From contig NZ_RKLT01000005.1 in assembly GCF_019599505.1 (NCBI RefSeq), forward strand, positions 1-64,000: 64,000 bases of DNA, given 5' to 3'. This stretch comes from Haloarcula nitratireducens. GTDB lineage: Archaea; Halobacteriota; Halobacteria; Halobacteriales; Haloarculaceae. The notes beneath the pieces are model-generated. The model did no database searches. It saw only the letters and a program-made list of their open reading frames with translations, and was not told the DNA's origin. This document shows, one piece after another, positions 27,335-34,805 of the stretch (its first letter is position 1; the number at the start of each line of letters is the position of its first letter). Made by a program: the position numbers and the translations under genes.

Positions 27335-28192
27335 TCATTCTGACTGCCGAACCGTCATTACCGGTACTGGCGATGTCCGTACTGTCTTTTCGGCGACGCT
27401 TCCCAGGAGATATCGTTCAATACCGCTGCGCCCCTGGGTTCCCATGACGACGAGGTCGATATCGTGTTCCTCAACGTAGGCACGAATCCCTCGGTAGGGG
27501 TTCCCGTGTTCAATCGCGGTTTCGACCCCAGACACGGAGGCCTGGGTCGCTTGCTTCTCGATGGTTTCGACCGCTGACCGGGCCGATTCTTCCAGCGCGT
27601 CGAGCATTCCTGCCGATCGGACGTCGAGGCCCAGCGCCATCGTATCGATGACCGAGAGGGCATGTAGTCGAGCATCGTAGGTGTTCCCAACATCGATAGC
27701 GGGGCTAATAGCGGCCTCAGCTCCCTCACTTCCGTCGGTCGGCACTAAAATATCGGTGTAGGGATACGTGACTCCGCCGTCGTCTGCCGTCTTGACCGTC
27801 AGTACTGGCGCGTCCGAGAGGCGGACAACCCTCTCGGTGACACTTCCGAGCAAATATCGTTCGACGCCGGTCCGACCGTGCGTTCCCATGACGATGAGGT
27901 CGACGCCCTGTTCGGTCGCGTACCGTAGAATCGCTTTGTGGGGGATATCAGTACGGACGGCTTGTTCGACAGAGATGCCACTCTCGGAAAGGTCGTTACA
28001 GGCCCTTTCAGCGATTGTTGCACGTTCTTTCGTGACTTCATCGGACTGTGGACCATCCTCCAGCATCCTGGAATCGACGACAGATAGTGCGTGCACACTC
28101 GCCTCATAACGTGTCGCCAGGTCTGCGGCGTACCCGACGGCTGCTTGTGCACAATCACTTCCATCAGTTGGAACGAGGATGTTGTCGAACAT
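27335..28192 (-). CDS. Tandem UspA-domain protein
   Basis: 285 residues with two complete UspA domains (about 1-140 and 145-283). Each has PTDGS at its start and a loop of the form GTHGRTGVERYLLGS or GTQGRSGIERYLLGS. The open frame extends 42 codons upstream but ATG at 28192 (MFDNILVPTDG) is the family start. Most similar in pattern to the protein at 5987-6892. 28193-29095 upstream contains no gene I can support. Confidence 0.9.
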   Translation of the reverse strand: MFDNILVPTDGSDCAQAAVGYAADLATRYEASVHALSVVDSRMLEDGPQSDEVTKERATIAERACNDLSESGISVEQAVRTDIPHKAILRYATEQGVDLIVMGTHGRTGVERYLLGSVTERVVRLSDAPVLTVKTADDGGVTYPYTDILVPTDGSEGAEAAISPAIDVGNTYDARLHALSVIDTMALGLDVRSAGMLDALEESARSAVETIEKQATQASVSGVETAIEHGNPYRGIRAYVEEHDIDLVVMGTQGRSGIERYLLGSVAEKTVRTSPVPVMTVRQSE

Positions 28193-28329
28193 CGGTAGAT
28201 AGCATCGAATTCGTCCGGGAACTATATCAAAGGTAGGAACAATCCACTCTCGTAACACGTTCGCGCTCCTCTCCGCCGCGGGAATTCCTGCATTCAACCA
28301 GGCAATTAGTGTCAACAAACGGTGGCTCG

Positions 28330-28860
28330 GCTCGCGAGTGAACTACCCTGCCCGCACACGACTGATGCGGTTCGCTCCCGGGAAAGGACCGCACCGGTGA
28401 GAGGTCAAGCGCGTTTAGGAGAAACTGCCGGAGTTAGGTGGAGACGATCTCGTTGCGAAGACGCGACGAGTGGGATGGACCAGACGCAGGCCGAACTACT
28501 GGCGCTGGATGCCGAGACGGCAGAAGGCTTGGTCGAGCAACGCTACGTCGGCTTGGATTTGCCGGAGAACGGCGACCGGAAAGCAACCACAGGAGGTGTC
28601 ACACCCGTTGTGGTGGAGTCTTCGACCTAACCCTGTGAACGAAGCACACCCTGAGGAGAGAACCGACACAGAACTGACGCTAATGAACGCGGTGGCACGT
28701 GTTCTGCCGATGCTGACGTTGCTGTCCGGTAGCTGTCGCAACCGGGAGCGCCCCTCTTTTTGCAGGAGTGTTCGTCACACGAACGGAGCGACCACTCTCG
28801 ATTCCCTGTTCACAACGGATGTGACGAACCACTCATCCCGGAATTTCTGAGAGCGATTCC
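28330..28860. other. Gene-poor stretch with possible mobile-element debris
   Basis: Between the UspA gene and the inositol-phosphatase-family gene there are only short overlapping frames, for example one at 28322-28630 ending VTPVVVESST. I do not recognise a protein in any of them. The stretch includes the second copy of a dispersed repeat (28735-28800). Composition and short broken frames would fit a decayed insertion element, but no transposase motif is visible. Confidence 0.3.
28735..28800. repeat. Dispersed intergenic repeat, copy 2
   Basis: Matches 13541-13612: starts near ACCGGGAGCG and ends at CGAACGGAGCGACCACTCTC (core 28774-28794). Same orientation as copy 1 and also in a gene-poor gap. 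Confidence 0.55.
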
Positions 28861-29066
28861 AGTAACCGCGTACCACCAGTAGATGATTCGAGACGGTGTC
28901 GGCAAGACTGTCGTCTTAGTGCCTGCGGTCAGCTAAAAACGCGACGACCGACACTCGTGCTCTGCTGTGATGTGGAAACAGAAAGGCATCGACCACGATG
29001 GAATACCCAAGCAACTCCCTCATTCGAAGAAATGGAATACCGAACCGGAAACGTAATTATCATTCA

Positions 29067-29087
29067 ATATAAAAATCTCTCTGGAGG
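29067..29087 (+). promoter_or_regulatory. TATA-like element and Shine-Dalgarno of the exported IMPase gene
   Basis: AATATAAAAAT at 29067-29077 followed by GGAGG at 29083-29087, 8 nt before the ATG at 29096. A Shine-Dalgarno this clear is unusual among the leaderless-looking genes of this window, and TATA so close to the start would imply either a downstream start site or that the TATA call is wrong. Confidence 0.35.
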
Positions 29088-29095
29088 CGGCAACC

Positions 29096-30151
29096 ATGCC
29101 AGACTCCACCGACGCAACCCAAACGAGTACCGCCAGACTGGGTAGTCCACGACGACAATTCCTGAAGGCGGTCGGTTCCATCGCAACAATCGCTAGCCTC
29201 TCGAGTACTACGGGAGGGGCTACTCAACTTGATGAGTTACCTATCGCGAATCAGTACCTGCAGGTCGCGGTCAGTGCGGCGAGAGAAGGCGCCGCGATTC
29301 ACACGGAGAACTTCGGCGAGATACAGCAAATCGAGCAAAAGGAAGACCGGCAGCAACTAGTCACGGAGGTCGATAGATCGGCGGAGCAAGCTATCAGAAG
29401 CACGATTCGGGAGGAGCTCGGAAACGAGTTCGACGCGGACGGTCACGCGTTCTTCGGCGAAGAAGAAGGCGGAACGCTTGATGCCCCGTACGTTTGGATC
29501 ATCGACCCGCTCGATGGGACGACGAACTACGTGAACGGCATTCCACATTTCGCCGTTTCGATCGGCCTCGCGATCGATGGTGAGCGACAAGTGGGGGTCG
29601 TCTACTACACCCCACAGAATACGGTCTATACGGCTGTGAGAGGCGAAGGGGCCTTCAAATTTGAGGGCGGGGATGAGAACTTAGTCGCAGCCGGTACAAC
29701 GGAGTCGCTATCCGTGACTGATGAAGGGAATCTCCAAGATTCCTTCTTTACGATCGGGCTCAACGAGGCAGACGACGACTTCGCTTTCCTGACGCTATTT
29801 CGGTACCTCTTTTCATCGACGCAGGGCGTTCGGCGTCTTGGCGCCGCCGCTGCAGACCTCAGTTTCGTCGCCGACGGAATCGTCGAAGGGTTCACCGAGA
29901 AGCAGCTAAGTGCTTGGGACGTCGCCGCCGGAACACTGCTCGTAGAGGAGGCCGGCGGTGAGGTGACCGACTTCGAGGGCGACGATAGTGAAGACACGAT
30001 ACTCGACGGAACCGTCGTCGCTACAAACGGCCTGATCCACGATTCGCTGCTCGACATCTACGACCGGCCCGACGCACGGTCGCTCCTCATTAGTCCGATA
30101 GACACTGTGCGAGAGAGGGTGGAATCTTCCGAGTCTTCGACCCGCCCGTGA
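29096..30151 (+). CDS. Tat-exported inositol-monophosphatase-family protein
   Basis: 351 residues. The N-terminus carries a twin-arginine signal (Arg19-Arg20 in SPRRQFLKAVG, then a hydrophobic stretch), followed by a full inositol monophosphatase/fructose-bisphosphatase-like domain. Metal-site motifs: GEEEGG (about 121-126), DPLDGTTN (137-144) and WDVAAG near 270. These enzymes are normally cytoplasmic Mg-dependent sugar-phosphate phosphatases; an exported version is unusual. It could release phosphate or inositol outside the membrane. A C-terminal tail of about 40 residues is low in homology. It has its own promoter and no operon partner. Confidence 0.88.
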   Translation: MPDSTDATQTSTARLGSPRRQFLKAVGSIATIASLSSTTGGATQLDELPIANQYLQVAVSAAREGAAIHTENFGEIQQIEQKEDRQQLVTEVDRSAEQAIRSTIREELGNEFDADGHAFFGEEEGGTLDAPYVWIIDPLDGTTNYVNGIPHFAVSIGLAIDGERQVGVVYYTPQNTVYTAVRGEGAFKFEGGDENLVAAGTTESLSVTDEGNLQDSFFTIGLNEADDDFAFLTLFRYLFSSTQGVRRLGAAAADLSFVADGIVEGFTEKQLSAWDVAAGTLLVEEAGGEVTDFEGDDSEDTILDGTVVATNGLIHDSLLDIYDRPDARSLLISPIDTVRERVESSESSTRP

Positions 30152-30160
30152 ACGGGCGGG
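30141..30160 (+). terminator. GC-rich hairpin overlapping the stop codon
   Basis: CCCGCCCG and CGGGCGGG pair perfectly (8 bp) around a TGAA loop that contains the TGA stop of the exported phosphatase gene. A pyrimidine-rich stretch follows (CTTTCGCCTT). Likely a terminator or mRNA 3'-end protector. Confidence 0.5.
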
Positions 30161-30417
30161 CTTTCGCCTTGCTATCGCTGTAATCGACCGACAAACCGAT
30201 TGCCTCTCGCGAGCATAGTGAACTCCCCTCTCCTATTCGCTTGCGATTGACGCCGTTTGCTCCGGGCAGGTGGCCTTCCTGTTTCGATGACGCGCTTCGC
30301 AGATACCGAGAAATCCACAGACGTTGGTTCGGATTACACTGACGACACGATATAGGGCAGCTACTGAGACATATACGCCGTGTAACAATGTCTGTCTCCG
30401 CTCTCTGAGAATCATAG

Positions 30418-30488
30418 GCGCTGGTGGTGTAACGGAACGCTCAGCCCGACCAAGGGCTGAGCTGTAGGTGCAACTCCTACCCAGCGCA
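30418..30488 (+). tRNA. tRNA-Gly-like element, degenerate (probable tRNA pseudogene)
   Basis: 71 nt that fold as a tRNA: acceptor stem GCGCTGG/CCAGCGC with discriminator A; T stem GTAGG/CCTAC; strong central stem (GCTCAGCCC/GGGCTGAGC, more than the normal 5 bp); short D arm GTG/CGC. Length, 5' start and variable loop match archaeal tRNA-Gly. The loops are abnormal: the T loop is TGCAACT instead of TTCRANY, there is no U33, and the anticodon loop is 8 nt (or 6 if fully paired) with ACC where the anticodon would be. Probably not a functional glycine tRNA. Remaining sequence of the 30161-30552 gap shows no gene. Confidence 0.5.
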
Positions 30489-30552
30489 TGACTGCGACTA
30501 TTTCCAAATCGGGGGTTCGGAAACACAAGCTGAGGAATCGCCGATCAAGACG

Positions 30553-30789
30553 TCAAAGGTACGTTTGATAGGCGATGAACGCGGCGATAGCGAGACACGC
30601 GATACCGAGCGCGCGGACGACCCACGTCCACGTGTCAGAGATTGGGTCGTCGGTCCCGTACTCTCCGCGGCGTCGACGGGTCGGGCCCATGAAGACGGAC
30701 AGTTGGAGCGCCGTTCGTGGCGCAACGAGCAGCGCAACGCCCAATAGGACGCCGAGGACGACCGCGAGGAGCTCGCGAATCCCAGCCAT
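30553..30789 (-). CDS. Small two-helix membrane protein
   Basis: 78 residues with two predicted membrane helices (about 7-33 and 56-76) and a basic loop with RRRR between them. I do not recognise the family. The start codon directly abuts the HtpX stop, so it is cotranscribed with htpX and might assist or be a substrate of that protease (inference). Confidence 0.7.
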   Translation of the reverse strand: MAGIRELLAVVLGVLLGVALLVAPRTALQLSVFMGPTRRRRGEYGTDDPISDTWTWVVRALGIACLAIAAFIAYQTYL

Positions 30790-31677
30790 CTACGAGCGGA
30801 GCCGCTGGATGCGCTTCTCCATCGGTGGGTGCGTGGAGACGATGCGCTGGAGGAAACCGCGGTCGGGGCTGGAAATACAGAGCGCGCTCACCTGCTGGTC
30901 GACGTTCGTGTCCCGGCGTCGGTCGTTACGGGCACGGCCGCGGCCACGCTGAGCAGTCCGGGTCGACTCGCGGGTCTGCTGGTTGCCCTGCTGGATTTTC
31001 TCGAGGGCGCGAGCGAGCGGCTCGCCGCGGCCGATGACACCCTTGGCGTCGGCGTCGGCGACGTACTCGCGGTACCGCGAGATGGCGAGGACGAAGATCA
31101 TCACGACGAACTGGACGACGTTCCCCACGACGATGGCGAGGAAGAAATCCGCGAGATCATTGTCTCCCGTAAAGAGCACGGCGTACTGGGCTACGATAGC
31201 GACGATGGACGCGATGCCCTGGCCGAGCTGCATCGTGACGACGTCGCGGTTGTCGATGTGTGCGAGTTCGTGGGCGATGACGCCTTCGAGTTCGTCGCGA
31301 TCGAGTAACTGGATGAGCTCTCGGGAGATGACGACAGTCCCATTGCCCCGGCGGCCGACCGCGAACGCATTGGGCACACCCATGTCGGCGATCTTCAGTG
31401 ACGGCTTCTCTAGATTCTTGTCGCGGCAGACCTGCTCGACGAACTGATGGATCTGTGAGTACTGGTTCTCGGGAAGGTCCTCAGCACCGACGCTCCGTAA
31501 GGCAGCCCACTTGCCGATCTTGTACTGGATGCCGACAAGGAGGAGACTGCCAACGATGGCGATCGGGAGGATACCCTGACCGAACACCACCATCGCCGCG
31601 GCAACGGCGACGAGATAGAACGCCGCGAGGAGGGCACCAACGACGGCCATCCGGACCTTGAGGCCAAGATGTCTCAT
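30790..31677 (-). CDS. htpX: HtpX-type membrane metalloprotease (M48)
   Basis: 295 residues. Two N-terminal membrane helices (about 8-33 and 36-52), zinc site H136-E-L-A-H140, two further hydrophobic segments (about 150-205), then the EYVADADAKGVI block carrying the third zinc ligand Glu. The C-terminal THPPMEKRIQRL motif is complete. HtpX degrades misfolded membrane proteins under stress. A Gln/Arg-rich insert (about 225-255) is specific to this protein. Operon with the small membrane protein downstream. Confidence 0.95.
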   Translation of the reverse strand: MRHLGLKVRMAVVGALLAAFYLVAVAAAMVVFGQGILPIAIVGSLLLVGIQYKIGKWAALRSVGAEDLPENQYSQIHQFVEQVCRDKNLEKPSLKIADMGVPNAFAVGRRGNGTVVISRELIQLLDRDELEGVIAHELAHIDNRDVVTMQLGQGIASIVAIVAQYAVLFTGDNDLADFFLAIVVGNVVQFVVMIFVLAISRYREYVADADAKGVIGRGEPLARALEKIQQGNQQTRESTRTAQRGRGRARNDRRRDTNVDQQVSALCISSPDRGFLQRIVSTHPPMEKRIQRLRS

Positions 31678-31743
31678 ATGCGCTGGTTACGAACTCAGGC
31701 GTATAAATCCGGCTACTACAGTCCAGACCAGTGAGCGGCTGCT

Positions 31744-31986
31744 ATGCACCGTGTTATTCCAGTAGATGGCAGTGTTGGCCCAACCCGGACAGCGCAGCGT
31801 GGGTTGGCGCTCGTGGAGTTGATCGGGGCAACCGTCCATGTCCTCACTCTCGTCGACGAGTGGGCGCTCGGGCTCGATGTTGGATCTGTCTCCGGGCGGG
31901 ATTACGAACCGGTAATGATGGAAGCCATTGAGAAACTCATCATAACACCGTTTTCGGACAGAACGGTTCCGAAACCGTCCGATTAA
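31744..31986 (+). pseudogene. Truncated UspA gene
   Basis: 80 codons: RVIPVDGS-like start, then LVELIGATVHVLTLVDEWALGLDVGS, which is the N-terminal half of a UspA domain (compare the second domain of the protein at 27335). The ATP-binding half is missing and the frame ends in unrelated residues. Divergent from htpX. A half-size protein could be made, but a decayed gene is more likely. Confidence 0.65.
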
Positions 31987-32013
31987 TACCCCGGTGGACG
32001 CCACGAACAACAC

Positions 32014-32253
32014 GTGAATTCTCGCTATCGGCTCGTTCGCGTGGCCCTCGCTATGCTGGTGATAGTCGCAGTCACACTCGCTGGCAGCGGAACTGCACTG
32101 GGTGCCGACGCGCCCACTGACACTCAGAATGCACAGACGATACTGGAAGATCTCGAGCAACTGCTCCAACAGATCGTCGATCTTCTCGAAGTCATCGCGG
32201 ACCTCGTGCAAGCGCTCCGTGAGATCACTGGCGGCATAGAAAGTGAAGACTGA
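32014..32253 (+). CDS. Small secreted protein with a leucine-rich helix
   Basis: 79 residues from a GTG start. A Sec-type signal peptide (MNSRYRLVRVALAMLVIVAVTL, Ala-Leu-Gly-Ala near 28-31) precedes a predicted amphipathic helix with heptad-like leucines and isoleucines (about 43-72, e.g. EDLEQLLQQIVDLLEVIADL). It may form a small exported coiled coil. Family unknown to me; the start is chosen because it directly precedes the signal peptide. Confidence 0.6.
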   Translation: MNSRYRLVRVALAMLVIVAVTLAGSGTALGADAPTDTQNAQTILEDLEQLLQQIVDLLEVIADLVQALREITGGIESED

Positions 32254-32292
32254 TAGGTCACCAGCCACGTCGGGACGGGCGGGCAAAAGCAA

Positions 32293-32649
32293 AGCGGGAT
32301 CTACCGACGCCACGCCGAGCGCGAACTGGGGGGGTTCGTGACCTACCTCGAACGCGAAGGTATCGAGGGACTCGACGGGATCGAGGCCCGGACGCTCCGG
32401 CGGTATATCCGTCAGGAACTCTTAGGACACGGTCATTCACCGCGGACGGTACAGAAGTACTACGACTACGTCTCCGCGTAGCTGGGCTGGGCACAGCGGG
32501 GCCGGGTCCTCGCGATGCAACAGGGGGCCGACGCCGCCGCCGACCAACTCGGCAACTCCGTCGAAGTCGTCGAGAGGCGTTACTCCGATATCCTCGCCGC
32601 CGAACGAGCCGAGAAGACCGGCGAAGCGTTCGACGAACACGACGGGTGA
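32293..32649 (+). pseudogene. Tyrosine recombinase (XerC/D-like integrase) remnant
   Basis: One frame reads YRRHAERELGGFVTYLERE and then RTLRRYIRQELLGHGHSPRTVQ, the N-terminal SAM-like DNA-binding domain of tyrosine recombinases. A TAG interrupts it after YYDYVSA. The frame resumes as LGWAQRG and then jumps to AADQLGNSVEVVERRYSD, which resembles the end of the catalytic domain. The central domain with Arg-Lys-His-Arg is deleted. A dead integrase gene; 32650-32811 shows nothing further. Confidence 0.65.
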
Positions 32650-32811
32650 GTTCTCGCCGGGGTCGTCGCGTACGGCCCGACGCCCGGTTCTCACGGTCGC
32701 CGGGCACGACACCGCGAGGTACTCGGGGGACGAGGGGAGCGGTCGCCGCCGACTCCGGTTCGTGACCGGGCGGTCGCCTCGATCTCGGACGCTCCGAACC
32801 GTGAAAGCCGG

Positions 32812-33261
32812 TCAGTGCCGATACGACGGTCGTTCGATCCGGTCGAGCCAGAAGTCTCGCACTTCCGCTACGAGTGCTACGTAGGCCTCGTAGTCGACCG
32901 GTTTCGTGAGATACGCGTTCGCACCGAGGTCGTACGCTCTATCGATCGTCTCTTGGTCGTCCTCGCTCGAGAGGACGAGTATCGGGACCCGACGGCACGG
33001 TTCCGAACTGGCTTTGAGTTCTTCGAGCAGCGCCATCCCTCCTTCACCGGGGATGTCGAGGTCGAGCAGGAGGAGGTCCGGCATCGCGGCCGCGTCACTG
33101 CCCTCGCTATCTTCCGACAGCGTCGGAAAGAACTCGATTGCCCCCTGCGTATCGGTCGCGAATTCGAGGTTCGAGAACTCGACCTCGGCGGCCGCTTCTT
33201 CGAACAGTCGGCGGTCAGCGGCGTTGTCTTCGACGACCAGCACTGTAGACTCCTCGGACAT
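32812..33261 (-). CDS. Single-domain response regulator (CheY/Rcp1-like)
   Basis: 149 residues with a receiver domain: acidic pair Glu11-Asp12, phosphoacceptor Asp67 in LLLLDLD, Ser in VLSSEDD and Lys in LTKPVD. A short C-terminal extension ends PSYRH. It carries no output domain, so it would act through protein contacts, as do Rcp1-type regulators of histidine kinases in haloarchaea. No kinase is adjacent. Confidence 0.9.
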   Translation of the reverse strand: MSEESTVLVVEDNAADRRLFEEAAAEVEFSNLEFATDTQGAIEFFPTLSEDSEGSDAAAMPDLLLLDLDIPGEGGMALLEELKASSEPCRRVPILVLSSEDDQETIDRAYDLGANAYLTKPVDYEAYVALVAEVRDFWLDRIERPSYRH

Positions 33262-33478
33262 GAGTGATGAGAATCGGTTGTCTATGAGTTGTATCGCCCG
33301 GCTGTATCAATTTATCGGCCGTATACGCTCCGACACAGTCGTTTGTGGACGGCAGCCGATCCGTCTGAGACAGTTCGACGCCGCGCGCCGTCAGTCACAT
33401 TCTCTGGGTTTAACTATCGACCCCTCGTTGTCCGGTATCGATGCCCGGCGACAGTCCACTGTCGGCCGGTCGCTCCCT

Positions 33479-34693
33479 ATGTCAGAACACACATGCGAGG
33501 ACTCCGTCTACGAGGAACTGGGCGTCCCGACGGTGGTCAACGCCGCCGGGACGAAGACGCGGATCGGCGGCAGCCGCATCCGCCCCGAGGCGCTCGAGGA
33601 CATGCGCCGGGCCGCCGGCGAGTTCGTGGAGCTGGGCGACTTACAGGCTCGCGCCTCGGAGCTGATCGCCGAGGTGACCGGCGCGGAGGCGGGGTACGTC
33701 ACCAGCGGCGCGGCCGCCGGCCTCCTCCTCTCGGCGGCGGCGGCCATCGCCGGGACGGACGTCGCCCTGATGGACCGCCTGCCCGACACCGGGGACGTTC
33801 CCGACGAGATCGTGATGCCCCGAACGCATCGCACCGGCTACGACCACGCGCTCCGGGCGGCCGGCGCGACCATCGTCGACGTGGGTACCAACGACCACCA
33901 CCTCGGCACGGGTGCGACCAACGTCGAACCGTGGGAGATCGAGCGGGCGATAACCGACCGGACCGTCGCCGTCGGCTACGTCCAGAAGTCGTACACGCGA
34001 CCCGACCTCTCGGTGGTCACTGAAATCGCCCACGACAACGACGTACCGGTCATCGTCGACGCCGCGGCGGAAGCTCCCCCCGTCGAGAACCTCTCGGCGT
34101 TCGTCGAGGCGGGCGCGGACGTAGTGGTCTTCAGCGGCGGAAAGGGAATCCGCGGGCCACAGACCACCGGTATCGTCGCCGGCGAGCGCGAGTATATCGA
34201 ATCTATCGCCGCCCAACACCTCGACATGCACGTCGCCGCGGACGCGTGGAACCCGCCGGAGGGGCTCATCGACCGCGCTAACTTCGACGGCGTCCCCCGG
34301 CAGGGTATCGGACGGCCGATGAAAGTGGGCAAGGAGGAACTCGTCGGCCTCGTGAGCGCGCTGGACTCGTTCGTCGAGGAGGACCAACAGGCGGTACGAG
34401 AGGAGTGGAGCGCCCGAATTGGTCGCGTCACCGACCGCCTTCGCGAGGGCGGTCTCGACGTGACGACGACAGAGCCGGAAGGGACGAGCGTCGCACCGGA
34501 AGCCGTCGTCTCGCTCTCGGGCGTCGAGACCAGCGCTCGTGACCTCGTGGCCGCGCTCAGGGACGAGAACCCCCGCGTCTACGTCGGGGCGGATAGCATC
34601 GACGCCGACGAGATCGTCGTCAACCCGATGTGCCTGACCGACGATGAGGCCGACTACGCGGTCTCTCGGATTCTCGCCGTCGTGGACGGCTGA
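33479..34693 (+). CDS. SelA-like PLP-dependent enzyme
   Basis: 404 residues of the L-seryl-tRNA synthase (SelA)/DgaE branch of fold-type I PLP enzymes. The opening ELGVPTVVNAAGTKTRIGG is characteristic, and the PLP lysine is Lys222 in SGGKGIRGPQ. In haloarchaea such proteins are not selenocysteine enzymes; relatives such as DgaE/KdgF-type ammonia-lyases act on amino sugars or hydroxy amino acids. The upstream part of the open frame to 32906 is a shadow; ATG at 33479 starts the domain. No operon partner. Confidence 0.85.
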   Translation: MSEHTCEDSVYEELGVPTVVNAAGTKTRIGGSRIRPEALEDMRRAAGEFVELGDLQARASELIAEVTGAEAGYVTSGAAAGLLLSAAAAIAGTDVALMDRLPDTGDVPDEIVMPRTHRTGYDHALRAAGATIVDVGTNDHHLGTGATNVEPWEIERAITDRTVAVGYVQKSYTRPDLSVVTEIAHDNDVPVIVDAAAEAPPVENLSAFVEAGADVVVFSGGKGIRGPQTTGIVAGEREYIESIAAQHLDMHVAADAWNPPEGLIDRANFDGVPRQGIGRPMKVGKEELVGLVSALDSFVEEDQQAVREEWSARIGRVTDRLREGGLDVTTTEPEGTSVAPEAVVSLSGVETSARDLVAALRDENPRVYVGADSIDADEIVVNPMCLTDDEADYAVSRILAVVDG

Positions 34694-34805
34694 GCCACCG
34701 CCGCTTCTGGGGCGACGAAGCTAGCCACCGTGCGCACTGCTCGCGAAACAGGGAGACGAGGCCGCAACCCGCGCCCTTTTGCGGCTTCCGCCCCTGCATT
34801 CCGTG

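Noticed and set aside
28322..28850. Short frames considered as a transposase remnant
   Set aside because: No recognisable catalytic residues or zinc finger of TnpB or DDE families could be seen, so no family name is given.
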